Positions 42,742 through 52,881 are shown, numbered from the stretch's first letter. The stretch is 64,000 bases of DNA from Chitinophaga caseinilytica (GCF_038396765.1 NZ_CP150096.1:1905001-1969000); one strand, 5' to 3'. Notes: a model not told the origin generated them from the sequence alone. Numbers and translations: made by a program.

Positions 42742-44541
42742 TCAGGATGCTGCCGGCACTTCGGTGGTTTTGCGTTCACCGATCTGCTGGCGCCACATGG
42801 CGTAGTACAATCCTTTTTCCGTGAGCAGGTCGTGATGTGCGCCGGTTTCCACGATCTTCCCTTTTTCGAGCACGTATATACGGTCGGCATGCATGATGGT
42901 AGACAGGCGATGCGCGATCATTACGGTGATGTGTTCCTTGCTGGAAGTGACGTGGCGCACGGTTTGGGTGATTTCTTCTTCCGTGATGGAATCGAGGGCG
43001 GAAGTGGCTTCGTCGAACACCAGGAGCCTCGGTTGCCGCAACAGGGCCCTGGCGATGGAGAGGCGTTGTTTTTCGCCGCCCGAGATCTTGATCCCGCCTT
43101 CACCGATCACCGTATCGATCCCTTTTTCCGCACGTGCCAGGAGGCTGTAGGCCGATGCCCTTTGCAGCGCGCTCATCATGTCTTCTTCCGTGGCTTTGGG
43201 GTTCACGAACGCGAGGTTCTCCCGGATCGTTCCCGAAAACAGTTGCGTATCCTGCGTTACGAAACCCAGCTGGTGCCGCAGTTCTTCGATATCCAGCGCA
43301 TTGGAATCGATGCCGTTGTACTGGATATGCCCTTCGCCGGGCTTGTACAAGCCCACGAGCAATTTCACCAGCGTCGTTTTGCCGCTTCCGGATGGGCCCA
43401 CGAATGCGATGGTTTCCCCGGTTTTTACCGTGAACGTGATATCGTCGAGCGCCTTGCTTTTGGCCGTGATATGCTGGAAGCTCACTTCCCGGAACGCCAG
43501 TTCGTTCACCAGCGACAGCCTGGCGGGCGATGCGGGCGTTTCCTCCACCGGCGTCTGCAATATCCGCTGGAAGTTATCGAGCGAGACCTGTGCTTCGCGG
43601 TAGGCGAGGATGATGTTGCCCAGCTCCTGCAGGGGGCCGAACAGGAAGAAGGAATAAAGCTGGAGGGAGAACAGTTGGCCCACCGTCACCACATCCCCAT
43701 ACAGCAGGTACAGCAGCAGGAAGAGGATCGAGGAGCGGAGGAGGTTCACGAACGTGCCCTGGACGAACGCGATACTGCGGACGCGTTTCACTTTGGTGAG
43801 CTCCAGCAGCAGGATCTTCATGGTATTGGCGTTCAGCCGGCGGATTTCCTGGTTGGTAAGGCCGAGGCTTTTCACCAGTTCGATGTTGCGCAAAGATTCT
43901 GTGGTGGCGCCCGCCAGCACGGTGGTCTCTTTCACGATGTTTTTCTGGATGGACTTGATGCGTTTGCTCAGCACGTTCATGAGCCAGCCCAGGAGGATGG
44001 AGCCGCCGAAATATACGAACACCAGCGACCAGTGGACCCTGAACGCGAAAATCATCACGAACACGACGCCTACAAGGGTGGTGAAAAGGATATTGATGAA
44101 CTGGGAAATGAATTTTTCCGTGTCGAGGCGCACTTTCTGGAGCACGGCGAGGGTTTCGCCGGAACGCTGGTCTTCGAACTCCTGGTAAGGCAGCCGCATG
44201 GAGTGGCGGAGGCCGTCTGTGTACATTTTGGCCCCGAGGCGCTGGGTAATGGCGCTCACAAAGTAATCCTGGAACGCCTTGGCGATGCGCGATACCATGG
44301 CCACGCCGATGGAAGCCAGCAGCAACAGCAAAACGCCGCTCAGGTATTGGCTTTCGGTCCGCGGAATGGTTTCAACTGCATTTTTGGCGGAAAACGTGGT
44401 GGGATGGTCGGCGAACTTGTCTACGATCACACCGAAGATCCAGGGGTCCATGAGGGAAAAGACCTGGTTGACGGTCGCAAGCCCCAGGGCAGCCACTACC
44501 AGCCATTTATAGTTTTTGAGGTATTGCAGTAATAATTTCAT
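42742..44541 (-). CDS. ABC transporter with fused membrane and ATPase domains
   Basis: 599 residues: a six-helix type I exporter membrane domain (about 1-310), then an ATPase with Walker A FVGPSGSGKTTLVKLL, signature ISGGEKQRLSIARALL, Walker B LLVFDEATSALDS and H-loop AHRLST. It works as a dimer to export lipids, peptides or drugs; the substrate is unknown. TAACTTTG on the minus strand (44553-44546) ends 4 bases before the ATG, suggesting a leaderless transcript. Confidence 0.94.
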   Translation of the reverse strand: MKLLLQYLKNYKWLVVAALGLATVNQVFSLMDPWIFGVIVDKFADHPTTFSAKNAVETIPRTESQYLSGVLLLLLASIGVAMVSRIAKAFQDYFVSAITQRLGAKMYTDGLRHSMRLPYQEFEDQRSGETLAVLQKVRLDTEKFISQFINILFTTLVGVVFVMIFAFRVHWSLVFVYFGGSILLGWLMNVLSKRIKSIQKNIVKETTVLAGATTESLRNIELVKSLGLTNQEIRRLNANTMKILLLELTKVKRVRSIAFVQGTFVNLLRSSILFLLLYLLYGDVVTVGQLFSLQLYSFFLFGPLQELGNIILAYREAQVSLDNFQRILQTPVEETPASPARLSLVNELAFREVSFQHITAKSKALDDITFTVKTGETIAFVGPSGSGKTTLVKLLVGLYKPGEGHIQYNGIDSNALDIEELRHQLGFVTQDTQLFSGTIRENLAFVNPKATEEDMMSALQRASAYSLLARAEKGIDTVIGEGGIKISGGEKQRLSIARALLRQPRLLVFDEATSALDSITEEEITQTVRHVTSSKEHITVMIAHRLSTIMHADRIYVLEKGKIVETGAHHDLLTEKGLYYAMWRQQIGERKTTEVPAAS

Positions 44542-44752
44542 GGTGCAAAGTTAGGGTTATTTGTCACCCTAACGGTGTTGCGACATCGATTTTAAACTGG
44601 ACTAATCACGGTATTTACCCTAAAAATTGCGTAAATTAATATCCGGCCGGGAAGGTCATCCACCAGCATGTTATGAGCCTCGCAAACTGATATTTCTCCG
44701 CAGAACGGCAAACCCACTCGCCCCGGCGCTTCACCCGCAAAACAATTGCCGT

Positions 44753-46891
44753 ATGAAAACGTATGACGAAAAACACATCAAAAACGTTGTGCTCATTGGC
44801 GCTGCCAAGAGCGGCAAAACGACGCTGGCCGAAGACATGCTCTTCGAGGCCGGCATTATCCCAAAACGCGGCTCCGTGGAGGAGCGCAACACCGTGTCTG
44901 ACTACCACGAAGTAGAGCACGCCCGGGGCAACTCCGTGTACGCCACCACGCTGCATACCGAGTGGCGGGATTATAAGATCAACATCATCGACACCCCGGG
45001 CCTGGAAGACTTCATGGGCGAAGTGGCTTCCTCCATCCGTGTGTGCGACACCGCCGTGATGCTGCTGCATGCCTACAACGGCGTGGAAGTGGGCACCGAG
45101 CAGATCTGGGATTATGTAGACCGCTACGGCAAGCCCACCATCCTGGCCATCAACCAGCTCGACCATGAAAACGCCAACTATCAGCAGGTGCTGGAACAGG
45201 CCCGGCGGTTCTTCGGGCCGGCCGTTACCCTCATGCAATACCCCGTGAACCAGGGGCCCGGCTTCAACGCCATCATCGACCTCCTCAAAATGACCATGTA
45301 CCGCTTCCCCGAAGGCGGCGGCAAACCCGAAAAACTCCCCATTCCCGACAGCGAAAAAGCGCAGGCAGACGAATGGCATAACGCCCTCGTCGAAAAAGCC
45401 GCCGAAAACGACGACGCCCTCATGGAACTGTACTTCGAAAAAGGCAGTTTGGATGAGGACGAGTTGCGGCAAGGCCTCAAGATCGGGATGATGAAACACC
45501 AGGTGTTCCCCGTATTCTGCCTCAGCGCCCTCCGGAATATGGGCAGCGGCAGAATGATGGGGTTCATCGACAACGTAGCCCCTTCCGCCGTGGAAATGCC
45601 CCCGGAAGTCACGGAAGACGGCCGCGAAGTGCCCTGCGACCCCGCCGGGCCCACCTGTCTTTTCGTTTTCAAAACCCTCCTGGAGCCCCACATCGGCAAG
45701 CTGTCCTTTTTTAAGGTAATGAGCGGCGAAGTGAAAGCCGGACAGGAATTCTACAACGAAAAAGGCAGCACCACGGAGCGGCTGAACCAGCTGTTCATCG
45801 CAGACGGAAAGAACCGCCAGCCCGTTGACCGCCTCCGTTCCGGCGATATCGGCTGCACCCTCAAACTGAAAAACACTTTCACCAATCATACCCTCAACGA
45901 TCCGAAGTTCAACGCCCAGATCGATCCCGTCCACTTCCCGGCGCCGCGCGTCCGCACGGCCATCGTCGCCAAAAACAAGGCAGACGATGAAAAGCTCGGT
46001 GAAGTGCTGAACGAAATCCACATGGAAGACCCTACGCTCGAAGTGGAGTACAACCGCGAGCTGAAACAGGTTATCCTCCACGGACAGGGCGAACTGCATC
46101 TGGCCGTCACCAAATGGCGGCTGGAGCACGTGTATGGCATGCAGGTGGATTACCTGCCGGCGCGCATTCCCTACCGCGAAACGATCCAGAAGGCAGCGCA
46201 GGCAACGTACCGGCACAAAAAGCAATCGGGCGGCGCGGGCCAGTTCGGCGAGGTTTTCATGAAGATCGAGCCCTGGTTCGATGGCATGCCGGCCCTCAAG
46301 GAATTCCCGGTGCGCGATACGGAAGAGATCGTGCTCAGCTGGGGCGGTAAGCTCGTGTTCAACAATTGCATCGTGGGCGGTGCGATAGACGCGCGCTTCC
46401 TGCCATCGATCCTCAAAGGGGTGATGGAAAAGATGCACGAAGGCCCGCTCACCGGCTCCTACGTGCGCGATGTGCGCGTAAGCGTGTACGACGGCAAGAT
46501 GCACCCGGTAGACAGCAACGATATTTCTTTCAAAATCGCCGGTATGATGGCGTTCCGCGAAGCGTTCCACCAGGCCGCGCCCCAGCTGCTGGAACCGGTG
46601 TACGACATCGAAGCCTCAGCGCCCGATGTCATGATGGGCGATATCATGAGCGAGTTGCAAAGCCATCGCAGCATCATTACGGGCATGGACTCGGGTAATG
46701 CCAAACAGGTCATCAAAGCACGAACGCCGCAGGCGGAGCTCGATCACCTGTATGCCGCCCTGCGCAACGTAACGCAGGGAAAGGCGAAAGTGAAAGTCAG
46801 CTTTGCGGAATACGCACCCGTTCCGGCGGATGTCCAGAAGAAACTCAGCGAAGACTACCGGAAAGTGGAACAGCAAAACGGTCAGCATTGA
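44753..46891 (+). CDS. Elongation factor G-like GTPase (EF-G paralogue)
   Basis: 712 residues from the ATG at 44753; the longer frame upstream lacks similarity. G-domain motifs are G1 GAAKSGKTT, G3 IIDTPGLEDFMGE and G4 AINQLDHE. Domains II-V follow, with GEVKAGQEFYNEKG, LHGQGELHLAVTKWRLE and QFGEVFMKIEP. G1 and G4 deviate from canonical EF-G (AHIDAGKTT, NKMD), as in EF-G-like paralogues found beside the standard fusA in many Bacteroidota. It may act in ribosome recycling or another step; not the main EF-G. Confidence 0.88.
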   Translation: MKTYDEKHIKNVVLIGAAKSGKTTLAEDMLFEAGIIPKRGSVEERNTVSDYHEVEHARGNSVYATTLHTEWRDYKINIIDTPGLEDFMGEVASSIRVCDTAVMLLHAYNGVEVGTEQIWDYVDRYGKPTILAINQLDHENANYQQVLEQARRFFGPAVTLMQYPVNQGPGFNAIIDLLKMTMYRFPEGGGKPEKLPIPDSEKAQADEWHNALVEKAAENDDALMELYFEKGSLDEDELRQGLKIGMMKHQVFPVFCLSALRNMGSGRMMGFIDNVAPSAVEMPPEVTEDGREVPCDPAGPTCLFVFKTLLEPHIGKLSFFKVMSGEVKAGQEFYNEKGSTTERLNQLFIADGKNRQPVDRLRSGDIGCTLKLKNTFTNHTLNDPKFNAQIDPVHFPAPRVRTAIVAKNKADDEKLGEVLNEIHMEDPTLEVEYNRELKQVILHGQGELHLAVTKWRLEHVYGMQVDYLPARIPYRETIQKAAQATYRHKKQSGGAGQFGEVFMKIEPWFDGMPALKEFPVRDTEEIVLSWGGKLVFNNCIVGGAIDARFLPSILKGVMEKMHEGPLTGSYVRDVRVSVYDGKMHPVDSNDISFKIAGMMAFREAFHQAAPQLLEPVYDIEASAPDVMMGDIMSELQSHRSIITGMDSGNAKQVIKARTPQAELDHLYAALRNVTQGKAKVKVSFAEYAPVPADVQKKLSEDYRKVEQQNGQH

Positions 46892-47036
46892 TCGCTGGCT
46901 GCAACACAGCTGCTGGTTTTTTTGCGGCTAACACGTAAACTTCCGGCAAACGAACTGTTCACGTTCCAAGGTGATGGTATAGCTCGTTAAGACACCTGGT
47001 CCGTAAATCTATCCATCGGTCATCCACGAAGGTGTG

Positions 47037-48614
47037 CTACATGGCCGTGCCCCAACTTGCCCGGTCCAGCGATCTGTATTGAATGGCATTGGCAATATGC
47101 CTGGGGGCGATGTCGGCACACGCTTCCAGGTCGGCAATGGTGCGCGCGACTTTGACGATCCTGTCGTATGCACGGGCACTTAGTTGCAGCCTGTTCATGG
47201 CATTGGAAAGCAATTGCTGCGCCTCCGGCCCCAGGTGACAAAACTTCTCCAAATGCGATCTGCTCATCTGGGCATTGCAGAACACCGCCGGCTGTCGTAT
47301 CCTGTCTCGCTGAAGATCGGGAGCTGCTGCCATGCCGAAACGTTGCGACTGTAAGCTCCGCGCTTCCATCACCCGGCCCCTGATGACGGCGCTGGTTTCG
47401 GGTTTGTTGGTATCGGCCAGTGCGCCCGGATTCACGGGCATCACTTCCACATGCAGATCGATACGGTCCAGCAGCGGGCCGGAAATTCTGTTGAGGTATT
47501 TTTGAACGATGCCCGGAGGGCAGGTGCATACTTTGGTGGGGGATGGATGGTTGAAATTTCCGCACTTGCAATAATTCATAGCTGCAACCATTTGGAATTG
47601 CGCTGGGTACACGATCGATTGCCGCGCCCTGGACACGCTGACACAGCCCTCCTCCATGGGCTGCCGCAAAACCTCGAGCACGGAGCGCCGGTATTCGGGC
47701 AGTTCGTCGAGGAAAAGGATGCCGTGTTGCGCCAGCGAGATTTCTCCGGGCTGGGGAATGCTCCCGCCGCCCACCATCGCCATTTCGCTGATGGTATGGT
47801 GCGGAGAACGGAAGGGGCGGGAAGTGAGCACACCGTTCGCAGCGTCGAGTTTCCCCGCTACGGAATGGATGCGCGTGGTTTCGAGGGCTTCGGCCAGCGT
47901 GAGCGGTGGTAAAATTGTAGGGAGCCTCCGTGCCAGCATCGTCTTGCCTGCGCCGGGAGGCCCCACCAGCAAGATGTTGTGGCCGCCCGCCGCGGCGATC
48001 TCCATCGCCCGCTTGATCGTTTCCTGCCCTTTCACTTCCGAAAAATCAAGCCCCTCCGGAAAGCCCGGCTGGTAAGCGGTCGGCGGCTCGGGACTTCGCG
48101 CTTCCTTTCCTTCGAGAAAAGCCAAAACCTCCCGCACGTGCGACATGCCATACACGTCGATCCCTTCCACCATCGCCGCTTCCAGCGCATTCTGACAGGG
48201 CAGTACCATGCCGGAGAACCCTTCCTGCCGGGCGCGCATGGCCATCGGCAAAGCCCCGCGCACAGGGCGCAACGTCCCGTCCAGCCCCAATTCCCCCATG
48301 ATAACGAACCGTTCCACCGGCTGCTGGAAAACCGCCTGTTCGGAGGCCGCCAAAATCCCCAGCGCGATGGGCAGATCATACGCGGCGCCTGCCTTGCGGA
48401 TATCCGCCGGCGCCATGTTCACCACCGTTCGCAATCGGGGCATGCGGTAACCGATGTTCTTGATCACGGTTTCTATCCGGTATTCGCTTTCCTTGACGGC
48501 ATTGTCTGGCAGGCCCACCAGGCAAAACCGCGTGCCCTGGCCTACATTGACTTCAATTGTAATGGTAATGGCATCCACGCCGTGAATGGCGCTGCCGAAA
48601 ATTCTGACGAGCAT
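47037..48614 (-). CDS. YifB/ComM family Mg chelatase-like AAA+ ATPase
   Basis: 525 residues from the ATG at 48614. The N-terminal Lon-like domain (VRIFGSAIHGVDAITITIEVNVG, FCLVGLPDNAVKESEYR, MAPADIRKAGAAYDLPIALG) precedes the AAA+ core with Walker A LLVGPPGAGKTMLARRLPTILPPL and Walker B GILFLDELPEY, and a zinc-like Cys cluster (CKCGNFNHPSPTKVCTCPP). ComM proteins are helicases that widen recombination branches during natural transformation. Three bases more of coding sequence are possible upstream. Confidence 0.95.
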   Translation of the reverse strand: MLVRIFGSAIHGVDAITITIEVNVGQGTRFCLVGLPDNAVKESEYRIETVIKNIGYRMPRLRTVVNMAPADIRKAGAAYDLPIALGILAASEQAVFQQPVERFVIMGELGLDGTLRPVRGALPMAMRARQEGFSGMVLPCQNALEAAMVEGIDVYGMSHVREVLAFLEGKEARSPEPPTAYQPGFPEGLDFSEVKGQETIKRAMEIAAAGGHNILLVGPPGAGKTMLARRLPTILPPLTLAEALETTRIHSVAGKLDAANGVLTSRPFRSPHHTISEMAMVGGGSIPQPGEISLAQHGILFLDELPEYRRSVLEVLRQPMEEGCVSVSRARQSIVYPAQFQMVAAMNYCKCGNFNHPSPTKVCTCPPGIVQKYLNRISGPLLDRIDLHVEVMPVNPGALADTNKPETSAVIRGRVMEARSLQSQRFGMAAAPDLQRDRIRQPAVFCNAQMSRSHLEKFCHLGPEAQQLLSNAMNRLQLSARAYDRIVKVARTIADLEACADIAPRHIANAIQYRSLDRASWGTAM

Positions 48615-48652
48615 TGGGAACAAACAATGTTAGTGAAACATGAAGATAGGGA

Positions 48653-49987
48653 TTAATCCATCTTCATGTTGTTCAGCAATTCGATTACTTTTTCCTTTCT
48701 CAAAATGAGGTAACCGATCTTTTCTTTCGCGATGCCATCGCGCAGCTCGTAAGTAAAATGCAGGTTGTCGTCGATGACTTCCGATTGGAAATATTTGAAA
48801 ATGATCTTCGGTTCTTCCCGTAATTCTTCCGCGATTTCGTAGAGGTGTGTCGATAGAATGTAGAGGCAGCGCCGGTTCTGGAGCAATCCGCGGATCACGG
48901 CGAGCGAACAGTTTTTCGCGTCTTCCACATTGGTGCCCTTGAACATTTCATCGATCAGGATCAGCCAGTTTTTGCCGTCGCTGATTTTGATGATGGTATT
49001 TTTGATGCGCTGTACTTCGTTGTAGAAATAACTTTCGCCTTTGAAGATGTTGTCTTTCACGTCGATGTTCGACAGGATGCCGTGGAAGAAACTCAGCGTC
49101 ATGGATTTTGCCGGAACGCCCATGCCCAGGTGCGCCAGGAACACGGAAATCCCCACGGCTTTGATGAACGTCGTCTTGCCCGCCATATTCGCGCCGGTAA
49201 GGAATATAAACCCTCTGTCCGGCTCCATCGTTACATCGTACGCCACGGGTTGCGGCAGAATGAGATGATACAATTGTTGGATGGCGATGTGCGGTTTGAT
49301 CTCTTCCGTGAACATCGGGAAATGCAGCCCGAACCGCAGGATGGCCTGCGCCATGCTCTGGTACGCATCCAGCTGCGTATAGATTTCCGTCAGCTCCCAC
49401 AATACCTTTTTATACTTCTTGCGGATGGCACGGTCGTACCGGAGGATCTCGCGGGAATTGAGCGCCCCGTCGTCATCCAGCTGAACGATGGCGTGGAATT
49501 CGTCTTTGTTGATGAGCACGCGCGCCCTTTCCAGCAACATGCGGAGATTGGTGGGTGCCGTTTCGATTTCGATTTCTTCCGTGAGCGACCGGAAGCCGCG
49601 GATGAGGTTGAGCAGTTGTTCGAACGAAAATTTGATGAACCCGAAATCAGGGGCGTAAATCGTTTTGGTGACGAGGGTGTTGATGTACAACGCCAGGCCG
49701 CCGCTGCTGGATATCGGTTCGATATCCGCGTTGAGGTAATTCTCCACTACCACGATGGTGCCGTTGCTGATGGCTTTGGGCCAGGCTTTCTCGTTCTCCA
49801 GGAGGTATTGCAGCATTTGCTGGCGGTTGTGGATGGAGGCGATGTCTTTCAGCGGCTGGCCGAACAGTTTGCGCAGGTATTCCCGCCCGCCGGCAGTGGT
49901 GGTGAAATCCAGTTTGTGGAATAGTGAATATTCGTCTTCACGGTTGAAGATCGAAAGGTCGAGGTAGGTTGTTTTGTCCAGCTCCAT
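48653..49987 (-). CDS. MutS-related DNA-repair ATPase, short form
   Basis: 444 residues: a MutS-like lever/clamp region followed by the ATPase domain with Walker A LTGANMAGKTTFIKAVGISVFLA, signature region LSNIDVKDNIFKGESYFYNEVQRI, Walker B WLILIDEMFKGTN and the H-loop LSTHLYEIAEEL. The mismatch-recognition domain of true MutS is absent, so this is one of the short MutS-family proteins with uncertain roles. It lies 29 bases upstream of yifB on the same strand. Confidence 0.9.
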   Translation of the reverse strand: MELDKTTYLDLSIFNREDEYSLFHKLDFTTTAGGREYLRKLFGQPLKDIASIHNRQQMLQYLLENEKAWPKAISNGTIVVVENYLNADIEPISSSGGLALYINTLVTKTIYAPDFGFIKFSFEQLLNLIRGFRSLTEEIEIETAPTNLRMLLERARVLINKDEFHAIVQLDDDGALNSREILRYDRAIRKKYKKVLWELTEIYTQLDAYQSMAQAILRFGLHFPMFTEEIKPHIAIQQLYHLILPQPVAYDVTMEPDRGFIFLTGANMAGKTTFIKAVGISVFLAHLGMGVPAKSMTLSFFHGILSNIDVKDNIFKGESYFYNEVQRIKNTIIKISDGKNWLILIDEMFKGTNVEDAKNCSLAVIRGLLQNRRCLYILSTHLYEIAEELREEPKIIFKYFQSEVIDDNLHFTYELRDGIAKEKIGYLILRKEKVIELLNNMKMD

Positions 49988-50056
49988 GCACAGGCGTTTT
50001 CGTGAAATTACAATGAATCAATCTAACGGGAAAGATGCCGGCCCCGGAATTTTCCA

Positions 50057-50086
50057 TAAAAAAAGCGCCGCCGTTGCCGGGGCGCT
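50057..50086 (-). terminator. Rho-independent terminator of pyrC
   Basis: AAGCGCC (50062-50068) pairs with GGCGCTT (50080-50086); on the minus strand the stem is followed by T7. It lies 27 bases after the pyrC stop. Confidence 0.82.
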
Positions 50087-50112
50087 TCGTGTATGGATGG
50101 GTTGAGATCCGC

Positions 50113-51450
50113 TTAGGCGTTGAATAACAGGCGTTGGCCGCACTGTTGTTCGTTGAACGTCCCGTTTTCGTAGGCGAGGTGCCCGCTCACGAAAGTATGG
50201 GTCACGGCTGCGGGGAAGGCATGCCCTTCGAAGGGGCTCCAGCCGCATTTGTAGTAAATGTTGTCTTTGGAAACGTTGGTCGCGGCGTTCAGATCCACGA
50301 TCACGGCATCGGCCCAGTAGCCCTCGCGCAGGAAGCCTCTTTCCCGGATGCGGAAACATTCTGCCGGTGCGTGGCTCATCTTGCGCACGAGCTGCTCTAT
50401 GGTGAAACGCCCTGCCTTCACCTGTTCCAGCATCATGAGCAGGCTATGCTGCACGAGCGGAACGCCGGAAGGCGCCTGCAGGTAAGGCTGTTGTTTCTCT
50501 TCCCAGGTATGCGGCGCATGATCGGTGGCGATAATGTCGAGCCGGTCGTCCAGCAAACCTTTCCACAGGGCTTCCCGGTTGCTGGCGGCCTTGATGGCGG
50601 GGTTGCATTTGATGAGGTTGCCGTATTGCGCATAATCATCGGCCGAAAACCAGAGGTGATGCACGCACACTTCCGCCGTGATCCGTTTTTCGGAAAGCGG
50701 TTTCATGTTGCTGAAAAGCTGCAGTTCCTTTTCGGTGGAAATATGGAGGATGTGCAGGCGCGAGTTGTGCTTCATGGCGAACTGAACGGCTACGAGCGAC
50801 GATTCAAAGCAGGCTTCCTCGTTGCGGATCAGCGGATGGTCGGCCGCGGTGAGCTGGTCGCCTTTCGCTTTTTTGAATTCCTCCATGTTGTGGCGGATGA
50901 TCTTCTCATCTTCGCAATGCGTGGCAATGAGGAGCTCTGTTCCGCCGAAGATTTTCTCCAGGGTAAGGAAATTGTCGACGAGCATGTTGCCGGTAGACGA
51001 GCCCATGAATATTTTCACGCCGCAAACGCGGTCTTTTTTGGCGTTGGTTTTCAGTACTTCCTCGGCATTGTCGTTGGCTACGCCCATGAAAAAGCTGTAG
51101 TTGGCGAGGGAGGTGCGGGCGGCGATGTCGTATTTTTCTTCGAGGCGTTCCTGGGTAACGGCTTCGGGCTTGGTGTTGGGCATTTCCATGAAGGAAGTGG
51201 TGCCCCCGGCCACGGCGGCCCTGGCTTCGTGGCGGATGTCTGCCTTGTGGGTGAGGCCGGGCTCGCGGAAATGCACCTGGTCGTCGATGACGCCGGGCAG
51301 GAGGTGTTTGCCCGTTCCGTCGATTTCACGGCCGGTTTCCCCGATCTGCGGCGCTATTTTTTCGATGCGGCCGTTGCGGATGAGGACGTCGCCCACGGTG
51401 GTAGACCCTTCGTTAACGATGGATATATTCTTGATGATGGTGTTTTGCAT
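50113..51450 (-). CDS. pyrC: Dihydroorotase
   Basis: A 445-residue amidohydrolase that closes carbamoyl-aspartate to dihydroorotate in pyrimidine synthesis. The metal motif is IDDQVHFREPGLTHKADI, where the first His of the usual HxH is Gln, a variant seen in this branch. Other ligands are in ATHCEDEKII, LHILHIST and ATDHAPHTWEEK. The catalytic Asp is present (ATDHAP). The promoter -7 box TACCTTTG (51462-51455) lies 4 bases from the ATG, so the mRNA may be leaderless. Confidence 0.93.
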   Translation of the reverse strand: MQNTIIKNISIVNEGSTTVGDVLIRNGRIEKIAPQIGETGREIDGTGKHLLPGVIDDQVHFREPGLTHKADIRHEARAAVAGGTTSFMEMPNTKPEAVTQERLEEKYDIAARTSLANYSFFMGVANDNAEEVLKTNAKKDRVCGVKIFMGSSTGNMLVDNFLTLEKIFGGTELLIATHCEDEKIIRHNMEEFKKAKGDQLTAADHPLIRNEEACFESSLVAVQFAMKHNSRLHILHISTEKELQLFSNMKPLSEKRITAEVCVHHLWFSADDYAQYGNLIKCNPAIKAASNREALWKGLLDDRLDIIATDHAPHTWEEKQQPYLQAPSGVPLVQHSLLMMLEQVKAGRFTIEQLVRKMSHAPAECFRIRERGFLREGYWADAVIVDLNAATNVSKDNIYYKCGWSPFEGHAFPAAVTHTFVSGHLAYENGTFNEQQCGQRLLFNA

Positions 51451-51469
51451 GCCGCAAAGGTAAATATTT

Positions 51470-52189
51470 TTACCCTTGCAGATGGATGGAAAACACGATG
51501 GTGCGGGTATTGAGCTGGTCGAGGACGCGGGAGTACCGGAGGTTCGGGTCTTTCACGTGGACATCGTTCAAGCCGTTGCTGATCTTGAATTCGGGAGTGA
51601 AGATGAAGGAAGGGAAGTAAATTTCAAAGCCGGCGCCCACTTCGTATCCGTAGGCGGTCTTGTTGATTTTTACGAGATCTTCCGCCCGGCGGAGCCCTTT
51701 GTTGGACGCCAGGTCGTAATCGAGCTTCATCCCGGCGATCGTGTACACGCGGAGGTTGCCAATGCGGTCGGATTTGAATTTGATCTGGAGGGGGAAGGAA
51801 GCGGTGATGGATTCCACTTTCTTTTCGGTAGTCCTTTCAGGATAATTCTCCTTGTAGGAAAGGTTTTTATTGGCGAAGAACAGTTGCGGATTGAAGCGGA
51901 GGTCGAACCGGTGGTTGAACCGGAGGTTCGCCAGCAGGCCTACGTTGAAGCCGATGGTTTTGAGGGGCTCGGCTACCATGATGGAATCCTGTTTGAGGAA
52001 AATATCACTGTGAGTGAGGCGCAGGTGGCTTTGGTTCACCGCGAGGGTGATGCCGAAATAATAGGGTTTGCCGTCGTGTTCTTCCATATTGAGCTGCGCC
52101 TTGGCGGGCAGGGCTGCGAGGAAGAAAACGGCCAGCGTCAGCGGGTGGCGCAGTAAACGGAACAGATCCCGAAAGTAAGCGTTTTGCAT
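51470..52189 (-). CDS. porT: PorT-like outer-membrane protein of type IX secretion
   Basis: 239 residues: an N-terminal signal (HPLTLAVFFLAALPAKAQ) then an eight-strand beta-barrel porin-like domain (YYFGITLAVNQSHLRLTHSD, FNVGLLANLRFNHRFDLRFNPQLFF, VYTIAGMKLDYDL, GAGFEIYFPSFIFTPEFKISNGL). In Bacteroidota porT commonly follows ubiE, as here, with the genes overlapping by 52 bases. PorT is a component of the type IX secretion machinery, matching the sorting domain on the DUF1501 protein in this window. The overlap makes the exact start uncertain. Confidence 0.85.
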   Translation of the reverse strand: MQNAYFRDLFRLLRHPLTLAVFFLAALPAKAQLNMEEHDGKPYYFGITLAVNQSHLRLTHSDIFLKQDSIMVAEPLKTIGFNVGLLANLRFNHRFDLRFNPQLFFANKNLSYKENYPERTTEKKVESITASFPLQIKFKSDRIGNLRVYTIAGMKLDYDLASNKGLRRAEDLVKINKTAYGYEVGAGFEIYFPSFIFTPEFKISNGLNDVHVKDPNLRYSRVLDQLNTRTIVFSIHLQG

Positions 52190-52881
52190 GTAACGTCTTG
52201 AAAACCAACTTTTTTAAGGATATCGCACATCTCCTGGCCTTGCGGCATCTCTTTCACGGAACTCGGAAGGTACGAATAGGCCGCTTTGTTGCGGGCTACG
52301 AGCTTACCGATCGTCGGTGTAATATAACGAAAATAAAAATTATATAATTGTTTGACGGGGAAAGCTGTCGGGTTGGAGAATTCGAGGATAACGGCCATGC
52401 CGCCTGGTTTGAGGACGCGACACATTTCGCCGAGGCCTTTTGCCAGGTTTTCGAAGTTCCGGACGCCGAAGGCCGCCGTTATGGCATCAAACGTTGCATC
52501 GGGAAAACTTATTGTTTCGGAGTCGCCCGTTTGCAGGGTGATTTTATCGCTGAAACCGGCTTTCGCTACTTTTTCCCGGCCAATTTCGAGCATACCTTCA
52601 GAAATATCGATGCCGGTGATATGGTCGGGGGCGAGCATCCGTTGGGCCATGATGGCCACATCGCCGGTGCCGGTGGCTACGTCGAGCAGGGATTTGGGGG
52701 CCAGGGGCTTCAGTTTCCGGAGGGCTACTTTCCGCCACCAGACGTCGATCCCGAGGCTCATGAAATGGTTCATGAAATCGTAGCGGCCGGCAATATCGTT
52801 GAACATGCTGGCCATCTGCTCCTTCTTGCTTAATTTTGACCCTTCAAAAGGAACCACTTTCTGTACGTCTTTGCTCGTCAT
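52138..52881 (-). CDS. ubiE: Demethylmenaquinone methyltransferase
   Basis: 247 residues from the ATG at 52881. The UbiE/MenG signature NDIAGRYDFMNHFMSLGIDVWWR starts near residue 25; SAM motif I is LLDVATGTGDVAIMAQ, followed by GIDISEGMLEIG and AFGVRNFENLAKGLGEM. It catalyses the final methylation in menaquinone synthesis (gene also called menG). The start is set by -7 box TACCTTTG (52896-52889), which lies just upstream and covers part of a longer frame. Confidence 0.94.
   Translation of the reverse strand: MTSKDVQKVVPFEGSKLSKKEQMASMFNDIAGRYDFMNHFMSLGIDVWWRKVALRKLKPLAPKSLLDVATGTGDVAIMAQRMLAPDHITGIDISEGMLEIGREKVAKAGFSDKITLQTGDSETISFPDATFDAITAAFGVRNFENLAKGLGEMCRVLKPGGMAVILEFSNPTAFPVKQLYNFYFRYITPTIGKLVARNKAAYSYLPSSVKEMPQGQEMCDILKKVGFQDVTCKTLTFGICSVYCATR

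Noticed and set aside
42283..44532. A 749-codon open frame on the plus strand opposite DUF983 and the ABC exporter
   Set aside because: His/Gln/Glu-rich shadow of a gene with clear ABC motifs on the minus strand.
46900..47030. Possible tRNA or small RNA after the EF-G gene
   Set aside because: No cloverleaf can be drawn and no conserved tRNA boxes are present; no clear terminator either.
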